This document shows positions 9,009 through 17,319 of a stretch of DNA of 64,000 bases, piece after piece. The notes below the pieces were generated by a model. That model saw only the letters and a program-made list of their open reading frames with translations, was not told the DNA's origin and made no database searches. The stretch is from Pseudoalteromonas aurantia 208 (GTDB taxonomy: Bacteria > Pseudomonadota > Gammaproteobacteria > Enterobacterales > Alteromonadaceae), in NCBI RefSeq assembly GCF_014858725.1, contig NZ_AQGV01000012.1, positions 1,736,001 through 1,800,000 on the forward strand, read 5' to 3'. Positions within the stretch are counted from its first letter, which is position 1, and each line of letters begins with the position of its first letter. A program made the position numbers and the translations under genes.

Positions 9009-9590
9009 TTAGAATTTTGATCGTATTTTCATTATAAATTTATCAATTTTTTGTTGAGACAATTGCTCGCTTTTATATAAAGACAACATTTGAAATTTAC
9101 AATTACTCGCACATGCCCCCAATAAAGCCAACTTAAGCACTTTTTTCACCGGTGTTCTTAGAATAAATGTATCAACCCACCAGGGAGAGCCTAATGTGGT
9201 GACGACTTTCATTTCTTTTAAGTTAGTTAAACATTGCTTGATTGGCCCGAAATCTGATGCATGCTCATAGGCATAACCTGGCGCCCAAACACGATCAAAC
9301 CACCCTTTTAAAATAGCAGGAAATCCAAACCACCAAGTTGGAAAAATAAGCACCAATGACTGAGCCTCAGTAAGCTGTGCAATATCTGTAGTGAGTTGTT
9401 GTGTGTCAAATGTTGACTGATAATAACTTGCGCGTTCTTCTTTGCTCAATACCGGATCAAAGTGCTCTGCATACAAGTCTTTTACCGTGACTGTATAGCC
9501 CTTTGATTTTAAGTGACTGATTGTTTTGTCCGCTAAATGCTGGCATAAACTGTTATCTAAAGGGTGTGCTAATACCACTAAACACTTCAC
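9009..9590 (-). CDS. flavodoxin-fold NAD(P)H:quinone oxidoreductase
   Basis: A 193-residue soluble flavodoxin-fold protein of the NQO1/MdaB-like family. The N-terminus MKCLVVLAHPLDNSLCQHLA is the FMN/FAD phosphate-binding start, and the conserved LVLIFPTWWFGFPAILKGW plus FDRVWAPGYAY is the flavin/dimer region. Such enzymes transfer two electrons from NAD(P)H to quinones or related acceptors, avoiding radical semiquinones. It follows ppiB on the same strand with about 110 bp between, but each probably has its own promoter. The C-terminus is basic and slightly shorter than in some relatives. The precise substrate is unknown. Confidence 0.85.
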   Translation of the reverse strand: MKCLVVLAHPLDNSLCQHLADKTISHLKSKGYTVTVKDLYAEHFDPVLSKEERASYYQSTFDTQQLTTDIAQLTEAQSLVLIFPTWWFGFPAILKGWFDRVWAPGYAYEHASDFGPIKQCLTNLKEMKVVTTLGSPWWVDTFILRTPVKKVLKLALLGACASNCKFQMLSLYKSEQLSQQKIDKFIMKIRSKF

Positions 9591-10255
9591 ATTATATCCT
9601 TTTTTAATTGGCTAATTTATTAACTGATTAATCAAAACCCGTGACCTAGAGTACATTACGTGTTTCTTATTTATTATCCTTAAACGGCCGAATAAACAAG
9701 AAAAAATTCAATACGTCTTAACAATCACTCATAGTGTAGTTCTTAAGGAACGCAGTATACCTCACGGTTCCACCGTCAATGCGCTATGTAATCCAAAATA
9801 TTAGCCAACCAAAGGTAACTACACTTACGCTCTAATTGTCGAGATCGCACACTTAAACATATTCGCTGCACTGTCGCAGCTAAAGCGCTTGTAATATGCT
9901 CAGCCAAATCAGCGAGTCTGCAATATGTGGTCTTGTGTGATAAACCTGTTGTGCATGTGAACTTTGTTTTAGTTGTATTTTTATTGACGTAACTATTTAG
10001 TCATTAACAGAGTTCAACTGCACATTTTCTTAAGATGCAATCTATGAGTAGACATAGCTACTAAGCTTTGGGAACCTCACTCCTCTTTAAATAGCAACGC
10101 CCAACCCTGAGTCGCATTACTGTAATCCCGTGTAATACGCAAATTGCAATTTACCTACTACGGTATTAGGCACGTAAACAGCTTATTAATTTTCAACTGT
10201 CGTTGTTTTATAGAGTTGAAAATACAACGTAGCCCCCTAAATAAGGAGATTTGCA
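9591..10255. other. 665-bp intergenic region before the unknown two-gene unit
   Basis: Long divergent intergenic region with no credible ORF. It ends with a strong ribosome-binding site AAGGAG 7 bp before the ATG at 10256. The notable element is the set of overlapping inverted repeats at 10190-10229, listed separately. A TTGACG near 9993 could be a -35 box, but I do not see a good partner. Confidence 0.45.
10190..10229 (+). promoter_or_regulatory. interleaved inverted repeats in the leader of the unknown operon
   Basis: Stem A pairs TTTTCAACT (10190-10198) with AGTTGAAAA (10214-10222), 9 perfect base pairs. The loop of stem A contains CGTTGT (10201-10206), which is complementary to ACAACG (10224-10229) just downstream. 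The two pairings are interleaved, so they could form a pseudoknot or two alternative hairpins. The structure ends 12 bp before AAGGAG. With only one base between the 3' arms, a classical H-type pseudoknot with full stem A is sterically difficult, so alternative folding is more likely. Confidence 0.4.
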
Positions 10256-12106
10256 ATGACTGATACTAAATTACACAGCAATAATGATGATGTTTCAAGC
10301 GACTTAACCTTTAACACACCCGCTTTTATACAAGACTTAAGTAATAGCCCTGTTCAACAAGCGCAACTTAACACTATTTGGAACACCTACTTATATGCAT
10401 TTGTGGAGCAAGCAACGCCCAGTAGTGAGGCTTACTTTTATAACCCTGCGACAACCACAATTCCAAATGGCACCGCTTCAGCACCCGTAACTTGGAATGC
10501 CTTCCCTGGCCGTTTACAACAATATTTTTCGGCTTCAACGCCGGTAAGTCCGCCTAACCCATATAATTTGTCGTTAACTCAACTACGAGAGTTAGCAGAT
10601 ACAGGAAGTTACACAAACAACGGGCAACCTCAAGCATTACAAGATATCCCCGCCGTCTTTTGCCCTGAAGCAGATTGGAGCGGTACACTAAACCCATTTT
10701 TGCCATATGGTCCTAGAGGCTGGCAAGATGAGTATTGCGAATGGGCTGTTCAAAAAAATGGGGAGGGTAACATCACACGGGTAGATTTTGCCTGTGAAAA
10801 CCCTGAATACTGGCATGCACTTTGGTCGGTAAGCCCAGACACTGTTGCCAGACTGTATCAAGACACACTTAACTTTGACGCCCCTGCAAGCTGTCAGATC
10901 ACGGTGTCGGTTGATGACTTAACATTAAAAGATCAACACGGCCATATCGTAATTGACCCTGTTAGTGGCCACCCGGTTTATAACCCTTTGAACAAATGGA
11001 ACAATAGTCCTATTTCAAACCGTCAAAGTGCCAATATGAATGGTGGGGTTATGCACTTAACAAGTACGCCTAATACACTGCAAACAGAAATAGGTTTAGC
11101 TGGCTTCTCAACACCGCAATATGAAAGCGGCAACGAAAGCCAACAACAACTCCTTTGTTGCGGTCAGTTCGGTCAAGCATATCGCCATAGCGATCCACAT
11201 ATCGGCCAAACGGTTAACCAGATAGTCGGTGGACAATTCATTGAGGATGCATATTTTAAGGTTAACCTAGCCAACCCATTTGGCTTATATATTCAACAGC
11301 CACAAAGTTTAGACTCATGGACATTCTCAAGCAGAGTAAAGAAAGGGGTCAATGTCCCTGCTGATGCAAAACCGTCTGACATTTGGCAAATTATCAGGGG
11401 GAGTACACAAGTCAACGACCCTATTACAAGCTCTGCATTTCCAGGTAATCTAATTTTGCATGCTATTTGCCAAATACCATCAGCATGGTTAGCAATGGAC
11501 CCAACACTGACACTTGCAGATATTGAGATCAATGGTGCGCCAATTCAATGGGGATCACAAATAACGGAACAAATAGACATCGGTTTATTTGCAAGACCTC
11601 TAAGTGCAAGCAAAATGCCGCCTCAGGTTCCTTGTGCAGGTCCATCTGCCGCTGGTGCGCCACTGCAAGCAATGCAGCAACATGTATGGGACGCTTATTA
11701 TGCTGTAAATGAAACTAACCCCGCAGGCTCAGAGCTTTCATTAGCAAGCAACAGTATTATCGTACCAGCTGTCGCAACGGCTGGCACTACTGTAAATATT
11801 GCACTCACAGTCAATAAACTTCCGGCCGGTGTGCAGCCAATCGTCAAAGTGCTAACCGGATCAAGTGATGGGAGTTATGATCCAACGACCACTGTCAGTG
11901 TAGTAGATAAAAATACGGTGACCTACGCTGTCCCAGGCAACTCAGGTCCAGGTATATATACCTCGCTTTCACTTACTGTTACCACTGAAGAATCATCCGT
12001 GGCTGGCTTAAGAGCAATTGAAGTGAGCTATTCGGGCGCGCAACCACAAACCATGGCGTCCTTGATACACGTGCAGCCAAAAATCAAGGAGCCAGGTAAT
12101 GCATAA
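10256..12106 (+). CDS. protein of unknown function, paired with a haem c protein
   Basis: A 616-residue protein I do not recognise. There is no signal peptide or membrane segment. The N-terminal two thirds contain tryptophan-, tyrosine- and cysteine-rich blocks (GWQDEYCEWAV, FACENPEYWHALW, QQLLCCGQFGQ, HSDPHIGQTVNQIVGGQF) that look like a structured catalytic or binding domain. The last 110 residues resemble an Ig-like beta-sandwich (SIIVPAVATAGTTVNIALTV to LRAIEVSYSG). The start ATG has AAGGAG at good spacing. The gene overlaps the next by 8 bp, so the two are translationally coupled and probably act together. The partner is exported with a haem c motif, so redox work is possible, but this is inference. 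Confidence 0.8.
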   Translation: MTDTKLHSNNDDVSSDLTFNTPAFIQDLSNSPVQQAQLNTIWNTYLYAFVEQATPSSEAYFYNPATTTIPNGTASAPVTWNAFPGRLQQYFSASTPVSPPNPYNLSLTQLRELADTGSYTNNGQPQALQDIPAVFCPEADWSGTLNPFLPYGPRGWQDEYCEWAVQKNGEGNITRVDFACENPEYWHALWSVSPDTVARLYQDTLNFDAPASCQITVSVDDLTLKDQHGHIVIDPVSGHPVYNPLNKWNNSPISNRQSANMNGGVMHLTSTPNTLQTEIGLAGFSTPQYESGNESQQQLLCCGQFGQAYRHSDPHIGQTVNQIVGGQFIEDAYFKVNLANPFGLYIQQPQSLDSWTFSSRVKKGVNVPADAKPSDIWQIIRGSTQVNDPITSSAFPGNLILHAICQIPSAWLAMDPTLTLADIEINGAPIQWGSQITEQIDIGLFARPLSASKMPPQVPCAGPSAAGAPLQAMQQHVWDAYYAVNETNPAGSELSLASNSIIVPAVATAGTTVNIALTVNKLPAGVQPIVKVLTGSSDGSYDPTTTVSVVDKNTVTYAVPGNSGPGIYTSLSLTVTTEESSVAGLRAIEVSYSGAQPQTMASLIHVQPKIKEPGNA

Positions 12107-13661
12107 CCGATATGTCAGGCCCGCAAGGGCCTTTATGCGCAGGCTATGTATCCTACTGGCCATAGTTGGTATAAATGGACAAACGGCCATGGCTGATCCC
12201 GTTACTAATCCATGCACTGCTTTTGGTACAAACCAGGTTACGCTTACTCCACAGCTTCCGAATAACTTTAATTCTCGCAATCAAACTAACGCCGATTGTA
12301 CGGCATGGCAGCAATTCATTTATGCAAACTGGCCAGCAGACCCTAATAACCCAGGTTATCCAAACGCCAGTTCAACAGCCAGTGCATTTGGTAACCCCAC
12401 CCTCAGTGACTTAACTGTGTGGCAAAGCTATTTGCAATCAACAGAAGTTTTTAGCAGTACGCAAACTAATACCTTAGCAAAAAAGGTCAAGCAAAAACGC
12501 CCGTTGGTTTTGCATCGAGTGTCAAAAACAGGGCCTCTTGATTTAAGTTCAATAGGTCAAGCAACCGGCGAGTGGTTAACTGATCAACGTGGCAACCTCG
12601 TGTATTATGATATTCGTTTAAACCCCGACGAAGTGGACTATATTTACAATGCCAATCCAACGGGTAAAAACTTAACGTGGGCGGCCGGTCAAATCGCATG
12701 TGCGCAAGGGGCTGGCGGATTTCGTTTACCTTCGGGCTATAGCAATGATAAGACCTGTGAGGGCAAAACTAAGATATTTGGCGGTAATGTTGGTGCGATG
12801 GAAATCAAAGCAGCTTGGATCAAATTACCCGAAGATGGTTCATTGAATTATCGCTATTTAACCACTCAGGCAGTGCTACTTACACCGGGCGCAGACGAAA
12901 ATACCATAAAGCAAGACAAACCTGTCACCGTCGGTCTTATTGGACTACATATTATTAGACATCTACCTGGCGCGCCCCAAATGCTTTGGACAACCTTCGA
13001 GCAGGTTGATAACACACCTGATGCCGGTAAACATACGGTTAATTTACCTAGTAACCCAAATCGCAAGCCACGCCCATCTTATACTTTGTATAACCCTGAG
13101 TGTGATCCTAAGCAAGACATTTACTATCAGTGTAAGCCTAATTGGACGCCCAATATGGCCCCGCAGATCCCATGTGACACCACCTCTGCGCGCAGTCCAG
13201 ATAACTGTATCCCTTATTCAGCCCCTTTGCAGGTCAATCGGGTTACTCCTGTTGAGTCAACAGCTAACAATGTCAATGCTTACGCTTGGAGCTTATTACC
13301 AGCTAATTCTGTGTTTAACTATTATCGCCTTATTGATGTGCAATGGCCTAATAACCCAAGTACGATTCAAGCGGGTGCAACACCCCCATTGACAACTGGA
13401 GACATCACCCCAAGCAATGGAACACGTATTGTTGCAAATACCACGTTGGAGACATTTGTGCAAAACAAGGACAGCTGTATGGATTGCCACAAATATGCCG
13501 CGACGGCTTCGCAAACTCAAACGGCTGTTGTTGATGCGTTCAACAAACTGAAGCTAGCTGGCAGTAAAGCGCCAAGAAGCCTGTTGTCCACAGGCACCGC
13601 AAATAGTGTGTCCTATGCGTCATATTATTCATTTGTATTCTCATCAAGTACAACTCGGTAG
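12099..13661 (+). CDS. exported mono-haem cytochrome c-like protein of unknown function
   Basis: A 520-residue protein with a signal peptide (basic start, hydrophobic CILLAIVGING, likely cleavage after QTAMA). One CXXCH haem-binding motif lies near residue 460 (DSCMDCHKYAA). The middle contains FGGNVGAMEIKAAW and VGLIGLHIIRHLPGAPQMLW followed by TTFEQVDNTP, a pattern I associate with large bacterial proteins annotated only as cytochrome c family. Several other cysteines suggest disulfides. It begins inside the last codons of the upstream gene (8-bp overlap). It probably works in the periplasm as an electron carrier or redox enzyme; the reaction is unknown. Confidence 0.8.
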   Translation: MHNRYVRPARAFMRRLCILLAIVGINGQTAMADPVTNPCTAFGTNQVTLTPQLPNNFNSRNQTNADCTAWQQFIYANWPADPNNPGYPNASSTASAFGNPTLSDLTVWQSYLQSTEVFSSTQTNTLAKKVKQKRPLVLHRVSKTGPLDLSSIGQATGEWLTDQRGNLVYYDIRLNPDEVDYIYNANPTGKNLTWAAGQIACAQGAGGFRLPSGYSNDKTCEGKTKIFGGNVGAMEIKAAWIKLPEDGSLNYRYLTTQAVLLTPGADENTIKQDKPVTVGLIGLHIIRHLPGAPQMLWTTFEQVDNTPDAGKHTVNLPSNPNRKPRPSYTLYNPECDPKQDIYYQCKPNWTPNMAPQIPCDTTSARSPDNCIPYSAPLQVNRVTPVESTANNVNAYAWSLLPANSVFNYYRLIDVQWPNNPSTIQAGATPPLTTGDITPSNGTRIVANTTLETFVQNKDSCMDCHKYAATASQTQTAVVDAFNKLKLAGSKAPRSLLSTGTANSVSYASYYSFVFSSSTTR

Positions 13662-13668
13662 TTTATGC

Positions 13669-13696
13669 GCCCTACTTTGTAAAAAGTGGGGCTTTG
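13669..13696 (+). terminator. terminator of the unknown two-gene unit
   Basis: Stem GCCCTACTTT / AAAGTGGGGC (10 bp, one G-U pair) with loop GTAA, followed by TTTGTT, beginning 8 bp after the stop codon at 13661. Confidence 0.75.
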
Positions 13697-13703
13697 TTAC
13701 TTA

Positions 13704-13759
13704 CTTTTAATCTTTTAATCTTTTAATCTTTTAATCTTTTAATCTTTTAATCTTTTAAT
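13704..13759. repeat. 8-bp tandem repeat, seven perfect copies
   Basis: CTTTTAAT repeated seven times without change, directly after the terminator at 13669-13696. It is outside any gene and not upstream of one on the plus strand, so a phase-variation role is not evident. Bases 13760-13982 beyond it, up to the tRNA-Ser terminator, hold nothing I can identify. Confidence 0.9.
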
Positions 13760-13984
13760 AAAAAAGGTGAAGCATCCTTTACAGAGTTCAACATCAGGTT
13801 TCCTTGGGATCAGAGCCATACTATCTATTTAGTACTTTTTATAAATTTACCCGATGAAATTTAACTAAATACGGTCTGTAAACTGCCAAAATAAATACAT
13901 GATAAGCTGGCGAATTGGATGAATTAAAGCCTGCTAGGTAGGTGAAAGTTTCTTAAAAATGCTGGAGTAGGCCTTAAAATGCAA

Positions 13985-14006
13985 AAAAGCGCTATACAGC
14001 GCTTTT
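13985..14006 (-). terminator. terminator of tRNA-Ser
   Basis: Stem AAAAGCGCT / AGCGCTTTT with a 4-nt loop. On the minus strand it is followed by a run of T, and it lies about 11 bp beyond the 3' end of tRNA-Ser. Confidence 0.8.
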
Positions 14007-14016
14007 CTATAAAACA

Positions 14017-14106
14017 TGGCGGAGAGGGAGGGATTCGAACCCTCGATAGGGGTTAGCCTATACACGAGTTCCAGTCGTGCGCCTTCAGCCACTCAGCCAC
14101 CTCTCC
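14017..14106 (-). tRNA. tRNA-Ser (anticodon GGA)
   Basis: A 90-nt class II tRNA with encoded CCA. The minus strand starts GGAGAGGTGGCTGAGTGG, has the anticodon stem-loop CACGA-CTGGAAC-TCGTG (anticodon GGA, reading UCC/UCU), a long variable arm, the T-arm with GGTTCGAATCC, and ends CTCTCCGCCA. The acceptor stem pairs perfectly. It lies downstream of nadA on the same strand. Confidence 0.96.
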
Positions 14107-14202
14107 GATACACCTAAGTGCGGGGCTAATACTATGAAAAGCCACGCACTTTAGCAAGCGCTTTTTGCTTTAGCTGAACTAACTGCTCAACTTACAGTCA
14201 GT

Positions 14203-15243
14203 TTAACGCTTTAATGACGCTGAAAAGTCTAACATACGATCTAATGACCGTAATGCGCCTTCACGCAATGACATATCAACGAACACTTCTTTGCCTTCAG
14301 GGCTGACCAATGACTCTTCAATCGCCTTTAAGCCATTCATTGCCATCCACGGGCAATGGGCACAACTTTTACATGTTGCACCTTCACCCGCGGTTGGTGC
14401 CGCGAAAAACTCTTTATCTGGGCAAAGCTGCTGCATTTTGTAAAAAATACCGCGGTCCGTCGCAACAATAAACTGTTTGTTGTCCATTGTTTGCGCGGCT
14501 TTGATCAACTGGCTTGTAGAGCCTACTGCATCAGCTAAGTCAACAATTTCTGCCGGCGATTCAGGGTGCACTAACACGGCGGCTTCAGGCTGTAACGCTT
14601 TCATGTCTTTGAGTGCTTTTGTTTTAAACTCATCATGAACGATACAGGCACCATTCCACATGATCATGTCTGCACCGGTATTCTTCTGGATATAAGCGCC
14701 GAGGTGCTTATCAGGGCCCCATATGATCTTCTCGCCTTGCTCATCTAAGTGCTCAACAATTTCTAAAGCACATGAGGATGTTACAATCCAGTCAGCACGC
14801 GCTTTTACCGCTGTAGAGGTATTTGCATACACCACCACTTTACGATCTGGGTGTTGATCACAAAATGCCGAAAACTCATCTATTGGACAACCAACGTCTA
14901 ACGAGCACGTTGCTGCTAACGTCGGCATCACCACCGTTTTGTTAGGGGTCAAAATTTTAGCTGTTTCACCCATGAAACGTACACCGGCAACCACAATCAC
15001 ATCAGCGTCATGTTTTGCACCAAAACGGGCCATCTCCAAAGAATCAGCAACACACCCACCGGTTTCTTCAGCCAAGGCTTGAATTTCAGGATCGGTATAA
15101 TAGTGCGCTACGAGTACCGCATTCTTTTCTTTTAGTAAGGTTTTGATCCTCGCTTTATACTCATCTTGTTCTTGAGTAGTTAAAGGCGCAGGTTTTGGAG
15201 GAAAGATATAATCCTCAGGCATGATTTGTTCAGCTAGACTCAT
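14203..15243 (-). CDS. nadA: quinolinate synthase A
   Basis: A 346-residue [4Fe-4S] enzyme condensing iminoaspartate with dihydroxyacetone phosphate to quinolinate in NAD synthesis. Signature stretches include [48 protein letters not shown] and the end block [16 protein letters not shown]. The three cluster cysteines expected for the family are in [16 protein letters not shown] and CKSCAHC. The ATG at 15243 gives an N-terminus and length like E. coli NadA; a GTG at 15264 would add seven residues and has no better ribosome-binding site. It lies downstream of the tRNA-Lys array and tol-pal genes, the same neighbourhood as in E. coli. Confidence 0.96.
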   Translation of the reverse strand: MSLAEQIMPEDYIFPPKPAPLTTQEQDEYKARIKTLLKEKNAVLVAHYYTDPEIQALAEETGGCVADSLEMARFGAKHDADVIVVAGVRFMGETAKILTPNKTVVMPTLAATCSLDVGCPIDEFSAFCDQHPDRKVVVYANTSTAVKARADWIVTSSCALEIVEHLDEQGEKIIWGPDKHLGAYIQKNTGADMIMWNGACIVHDEFKTKALKDMKALQPEAAVLVHPESPAEIVDLADAVGSTSQLIKAAQTMDNKQFIVATDRGIFYKMQQLCPDKEFFAAPTAGEGATCKSCAHCPWMAMNGLKAIEESLVSPEGKEVFVDMSLREGALRSLDRMLDFSASLKR

Positions 15244-15365
15244 TTTTCGACCACTATAGTCCACATTGCATAATTAGCGCGAATTATACGTAAATAGACG
15301 CAACAATCATAGTCAATGACGCTTTTGGTATAGAAAAATTAAGAATATATGAAATTTTTTAGAAA

Positions 15366-15441
15366 TGGTGGGTCATGATGGACTTGAACCATCGACCAAT
15401 GGATTAAAAGTCCACTGCTCTACCAACTGAGCTAATGACCC
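15366..15441 (-). tRNA. tRNA-Lys (anticodon UUU), copy 10 in transcription order
   Basis: A 76-nt tRNA with encoded CCA; the minus strand reads GGGTCATTAGCTCAGTTGG and has anticodon loop CTTTTAA (UUU). It is identical to the nine upstream copies. It is the last of the array, 122 bp before the nadA start, with no obvious terminator between, so read-through into nadA is possible. Confidence 0.97.
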
Positions 15442-15471
15442 GCTCTGGAAATCAGGAATGTTAACATAAAA

Positions 15472-15547
15472 TGGTGGGTCATGATGGACTTGAACCATCG
15501 ACCAATGGATTAAAAGTCCACTGCTCTACCAACTGAGCTAATGACCC
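15472..15547 (-). tRNA. tRNA-Lys (UUU), copy 9
   Basis: Identical in all 76 positions to the other copies. The 30-bp spacers on its two sides (15442-15471 and 15548-15577) are identical to each other, which shows a recent 106-bp tandem duplication. Confidence 0.97.
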
Positions 15548-15577
15548 GCTCTGGAAATCAGGAATGTTAACATAAAA

Positions 15578-15653
15578 TGGTGGGTCATGATGGACTTGAA
15601 CCATCGACCAATGGATTAAAAGTCCACTGCTCTACCAACTGAGCTAATGACCC
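15578..15653 (-). tRNA. tRNA-Lys (UUU), copy 8
   Basis: Same 76-nt sequence as the other copies, with anticodon UUU and CCA encoded. Its upstream spacer differs by a few bases from the next two, an older duplication step. Confidence 0.97.
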
Positions 15654-15685
15654 GCTCTAGATATCAGGATTGTTAACATAGTGAA

Positions 15686-15761
15686 TGGTGGGTCATGATG
15701 GACTTGAACCATCGACCAATGGATTAAAAGTCCACTGCTCTACCAACTGAGCTAATGACCC
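15686..15761 (-). tRNA. tRNA-Lys (UUU), copy 7
   Basis: Same 76-nt sequence with anticodon UUU and encoded CCA; flanking spacers are about 30 bp and AT-rich. Confidence 0.97.
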
Positions 15762-15791
15762 GCTCTGATATCAAACTACTTAACTGCAAAA

Positions 15792-15867
15792 TGGTGGGTC
15801 ATGATGGACTTGAACCATCGACCAATGGATTAAAAGTCCACTGCTCTACCAACTGAGCTAATGACCC
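15792..15867 (-). tRNA. tRNA-Lys (UUU), copy 6
   Basis: Same 76-nt sequence with anticodon UUU and encoded CCA. The spacer towards copy 7 (15762-15791) is diverged from the others. Confidence 0.97.
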
Positions 15868-15896
15868 GCTCGAACTATCAGTACTGCTAACTTAAA

Positions 15897-15972
15897 TGGT
15901 GGGTCATGATGGACTTGAACCATCGACCAATGGATTAAAAGTCCACTGCTCTACCAACTGAGCTAATGACCC
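15897..15972 (-). tRNA. tRNA-Lys (UUU), copy 5
   Basis: Same 76-nt sequence with anticodon UUU and encoded CCA; 29-bp spacer to copy 6. Confidence 0.97.
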
Positions 15973-16002
15973 GCTCTGGATATCAGTTTTGTTAATATTG
16001 AA

Positions 16003-16078
16003 TGGTGGGTCATGATGGACTTGAACCATCGACCAATGGATTAAAAGTCCACTGCTCTACCAACTGAGCTAATGACCC
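16003..16078 (-). tRNA. tRNA-Lys (UUU), copy 4
   Basis: Same 76-nt sequence with anticodon UUU and encoded CCA; 30-bp spacer to copy 5. Confidence 0.97.
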
Positions 16079-16105
16079 GCTCGGGAAATCAATATCTTCA
16101 AAGAA

Positions 16106-16181
16106 TGGTGGGTCATGATGGACTTGAACCATCGACCAATGGATTAAAAGTCCACTGCTCTACCAACTGAGCTAATGACCC
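16106..16181 (-). tRNA. tRNA-Lys (UUU), copy 3
   Basis: Same 76-nt sequence with anticodon UUU and encoded CCA; the 27-bp spacer to copy 4 is the shortest in the array. Confidence 0.97.
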
Positions 16182-16213
16182 GCTCTGAATATCACTTAAG
16201 TTAACTTGCAAAA

Positions 16214-16289
16214 TGGTGGGTCATGATGGACTTGAACCATCGACCAATGGATTAAAAGTCCACTGCTCTACCAACTGAGCTAATGACCC
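16214..16289 (-). tRNA. tRNA-Lys (UUU), copy 2
   Basis: Same 76-nt sequence with anticodon UUU and encoded CCA; 32-bp spacer to copy 3. Confidence 0.97.
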
Positions 16290-16322
16290 GCTCTTATACT
16301 ACTGACTATTTTGCAAACTAAG

Positions 16323-16398
16323 TGGTGGGTCATGATGGACTTGAACCATCGACCAATGGATTAAAAGTCCACTGCTCTACCAACTGAGCTAATGACCC
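16323..16398 (-). tRNA. tRNA-Lys (UUU), copy 1, promoter-proximal
   Basis: First tRNA of the ten-copy array, same 76-nt sequence as the rest. Upstream, on the minus strand, lie a stable-RNA-type promoter (16448-16475) and a leader containing an imperfect hairpin. Confidence 0.97.
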
Positions 16399-16447
16399 AC
16401 TTAGTTGCAGCAGTTTGGTTTGAACCAATCGCCTGCTGCGGGCGCTT

Positions 16448-16475
16448 ATAATACTTATTTAAAAAATGAGTGCAA
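16448..16475 (-). promoter_or_regulatory. promoter of the tRNA-Lys array
   Basis: On the minus strand TTGCAC (-35, 16470-16475), a 16-bp spacer, and TATTAT (-10, 16448-16453). A GC-rich discriminator (AAGCGCCCGC) follows, as in stable-RNA promoters under stringent control. It lies about 50 bp before the first tRNA. Confidence 0.7.
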
Positions 16476-16550
16476 CTTAAATACGTAGTTTTTTTCAGTT
16501 TTTATGCCTAAGCGCCTAATTTTAAACCATAGTGGCAAAAAATCGAGCTT

Positions 16551-17303
16551 TTAGATCTTCGACAAACGCTCTGTGGCCATTTTTGCAGCAGTGGTACTTG
16601 GGTATTCATTCAATAAAGTAGTTAATACCGTTTTCGCCAATTCTGCCTTTCCTTGCTTTTCATACAAGGTGCCCAGCTTAAGCATCGCTTCAGGTCGCTT
16701 ATTCGATTCTGAAAAATTATCAACCACCGTTTTAAAGTGCACTATGGCATTCGCATCATCATTCTTAATAGATAATAGCTGCCCTAGCCAATAGTGCGCA
16801 TTAGGTATATATACCGATGTGGGAAAGTTCGTCAAAAATGACTGAAATTCAGGGATCGCTGCATCATAACGCTTATCTTTCATAATAAGCGCAACCGCTT
16901 TGTCGTACGCTTCATTTTCAGACAAGTCATTACTAATGGCTTGAGATGTGTCTACAACCTCTTCAGTCACCGCCACCGTGCTTGCTTGTTCATACACCTT
17001 TGAAACACGGTTTTCAATTTCTTGGTATAGCTCTCGTTGGCGCTGTAATACTTTCTCAAGCTTATAACTTTGTTCTTCCGTTACGCCACGAACTTGGCTT
17101 ACTTCATCTTGTAGCTGCCCTAACTGCTGCTGTAGTTCAACTTGTAGCAGGTTTCGAGTCTTCATCATGCTTTCTAATTGTGCGATACGTTGCTCAATCG
17201 AAGATTGCGTATTTGCAGCCGTAGAAACAGGAGCGGGAGCAGCCAAAATTTGGGTGCTCCCGCTCAGAATCATTATGGCTGCCAAAATATGATTTGGCTT
17301 CAT
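16551..17303 (-). CDS. cpoB: cell division coordinator CpoB (YbgF)
   Basis: A 250-residue periplasmic protein at the end of the tol-pal operon. It has a signal peptide (ILAAIMILSGSTQILA), an N-terminal coiled coil (roughly residues 30-95: RIAQLESMMKTRNLLQVEL onward) that trimerises in the family, and C-terminal TPR units (YDKAVALIMKDKRYDAAIPE, then YWLGQLLSIKNDDANAIVHF). CpoB links Tol-driven outer-membrane constriction to PBP1B peptidoglycan synthesis. The start is the ATG at 17303 with AAGAGAT just upstream; a TTG at 17318 is less likely. It starts 16 bp after pal. Confidence 0.93.
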   Translation of the reverse strand: MKPNHILAAIMILSGSTQILAAPAPVSTAANTQSSIEQRIAQLESMMKTRNLLQVELQQQLGQLQDEVSQVRGVTEEQSYKLEKVLQRQRELYQEIENRVSKVYEQASTVAVTEEVVDTSQAISNDLSENEAYDKAVALIMKDKRYDAAIPEFQSFLTNFPTSVYIPNAHYWLGQLLSIKNDDANAIVHFKTVVDNFSESNKRPEAMLKLGTLYEKQGKAELAKTVLTTLLNEYPSTTAAKMATERLSKI

Positions 17304-17319
17304 AATATCTCTTATCAAA

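Noticed and set aside
12940..13392. 150-codon plus-strand ORF overlapping the haem c gene
   Set aside because: It lies in another frame of a well-supported gene with a signal peptide and CXXCH, and has no domain features.
13704..13759. Phase-variable promoter or coding repeat
   Set aside because: The repeat lies after a terminator and is neither inside nor ahead of a gene on either strand; tRNA-Ser faces away.
15366..16398. Regularly spaced direct repeats resembling a CRISPR array
   Set aside because: The repeat is 76 bp, folds as tRNA-Lys with CCA, and spacers are AT-rich and partly identical. No cas gene is near.
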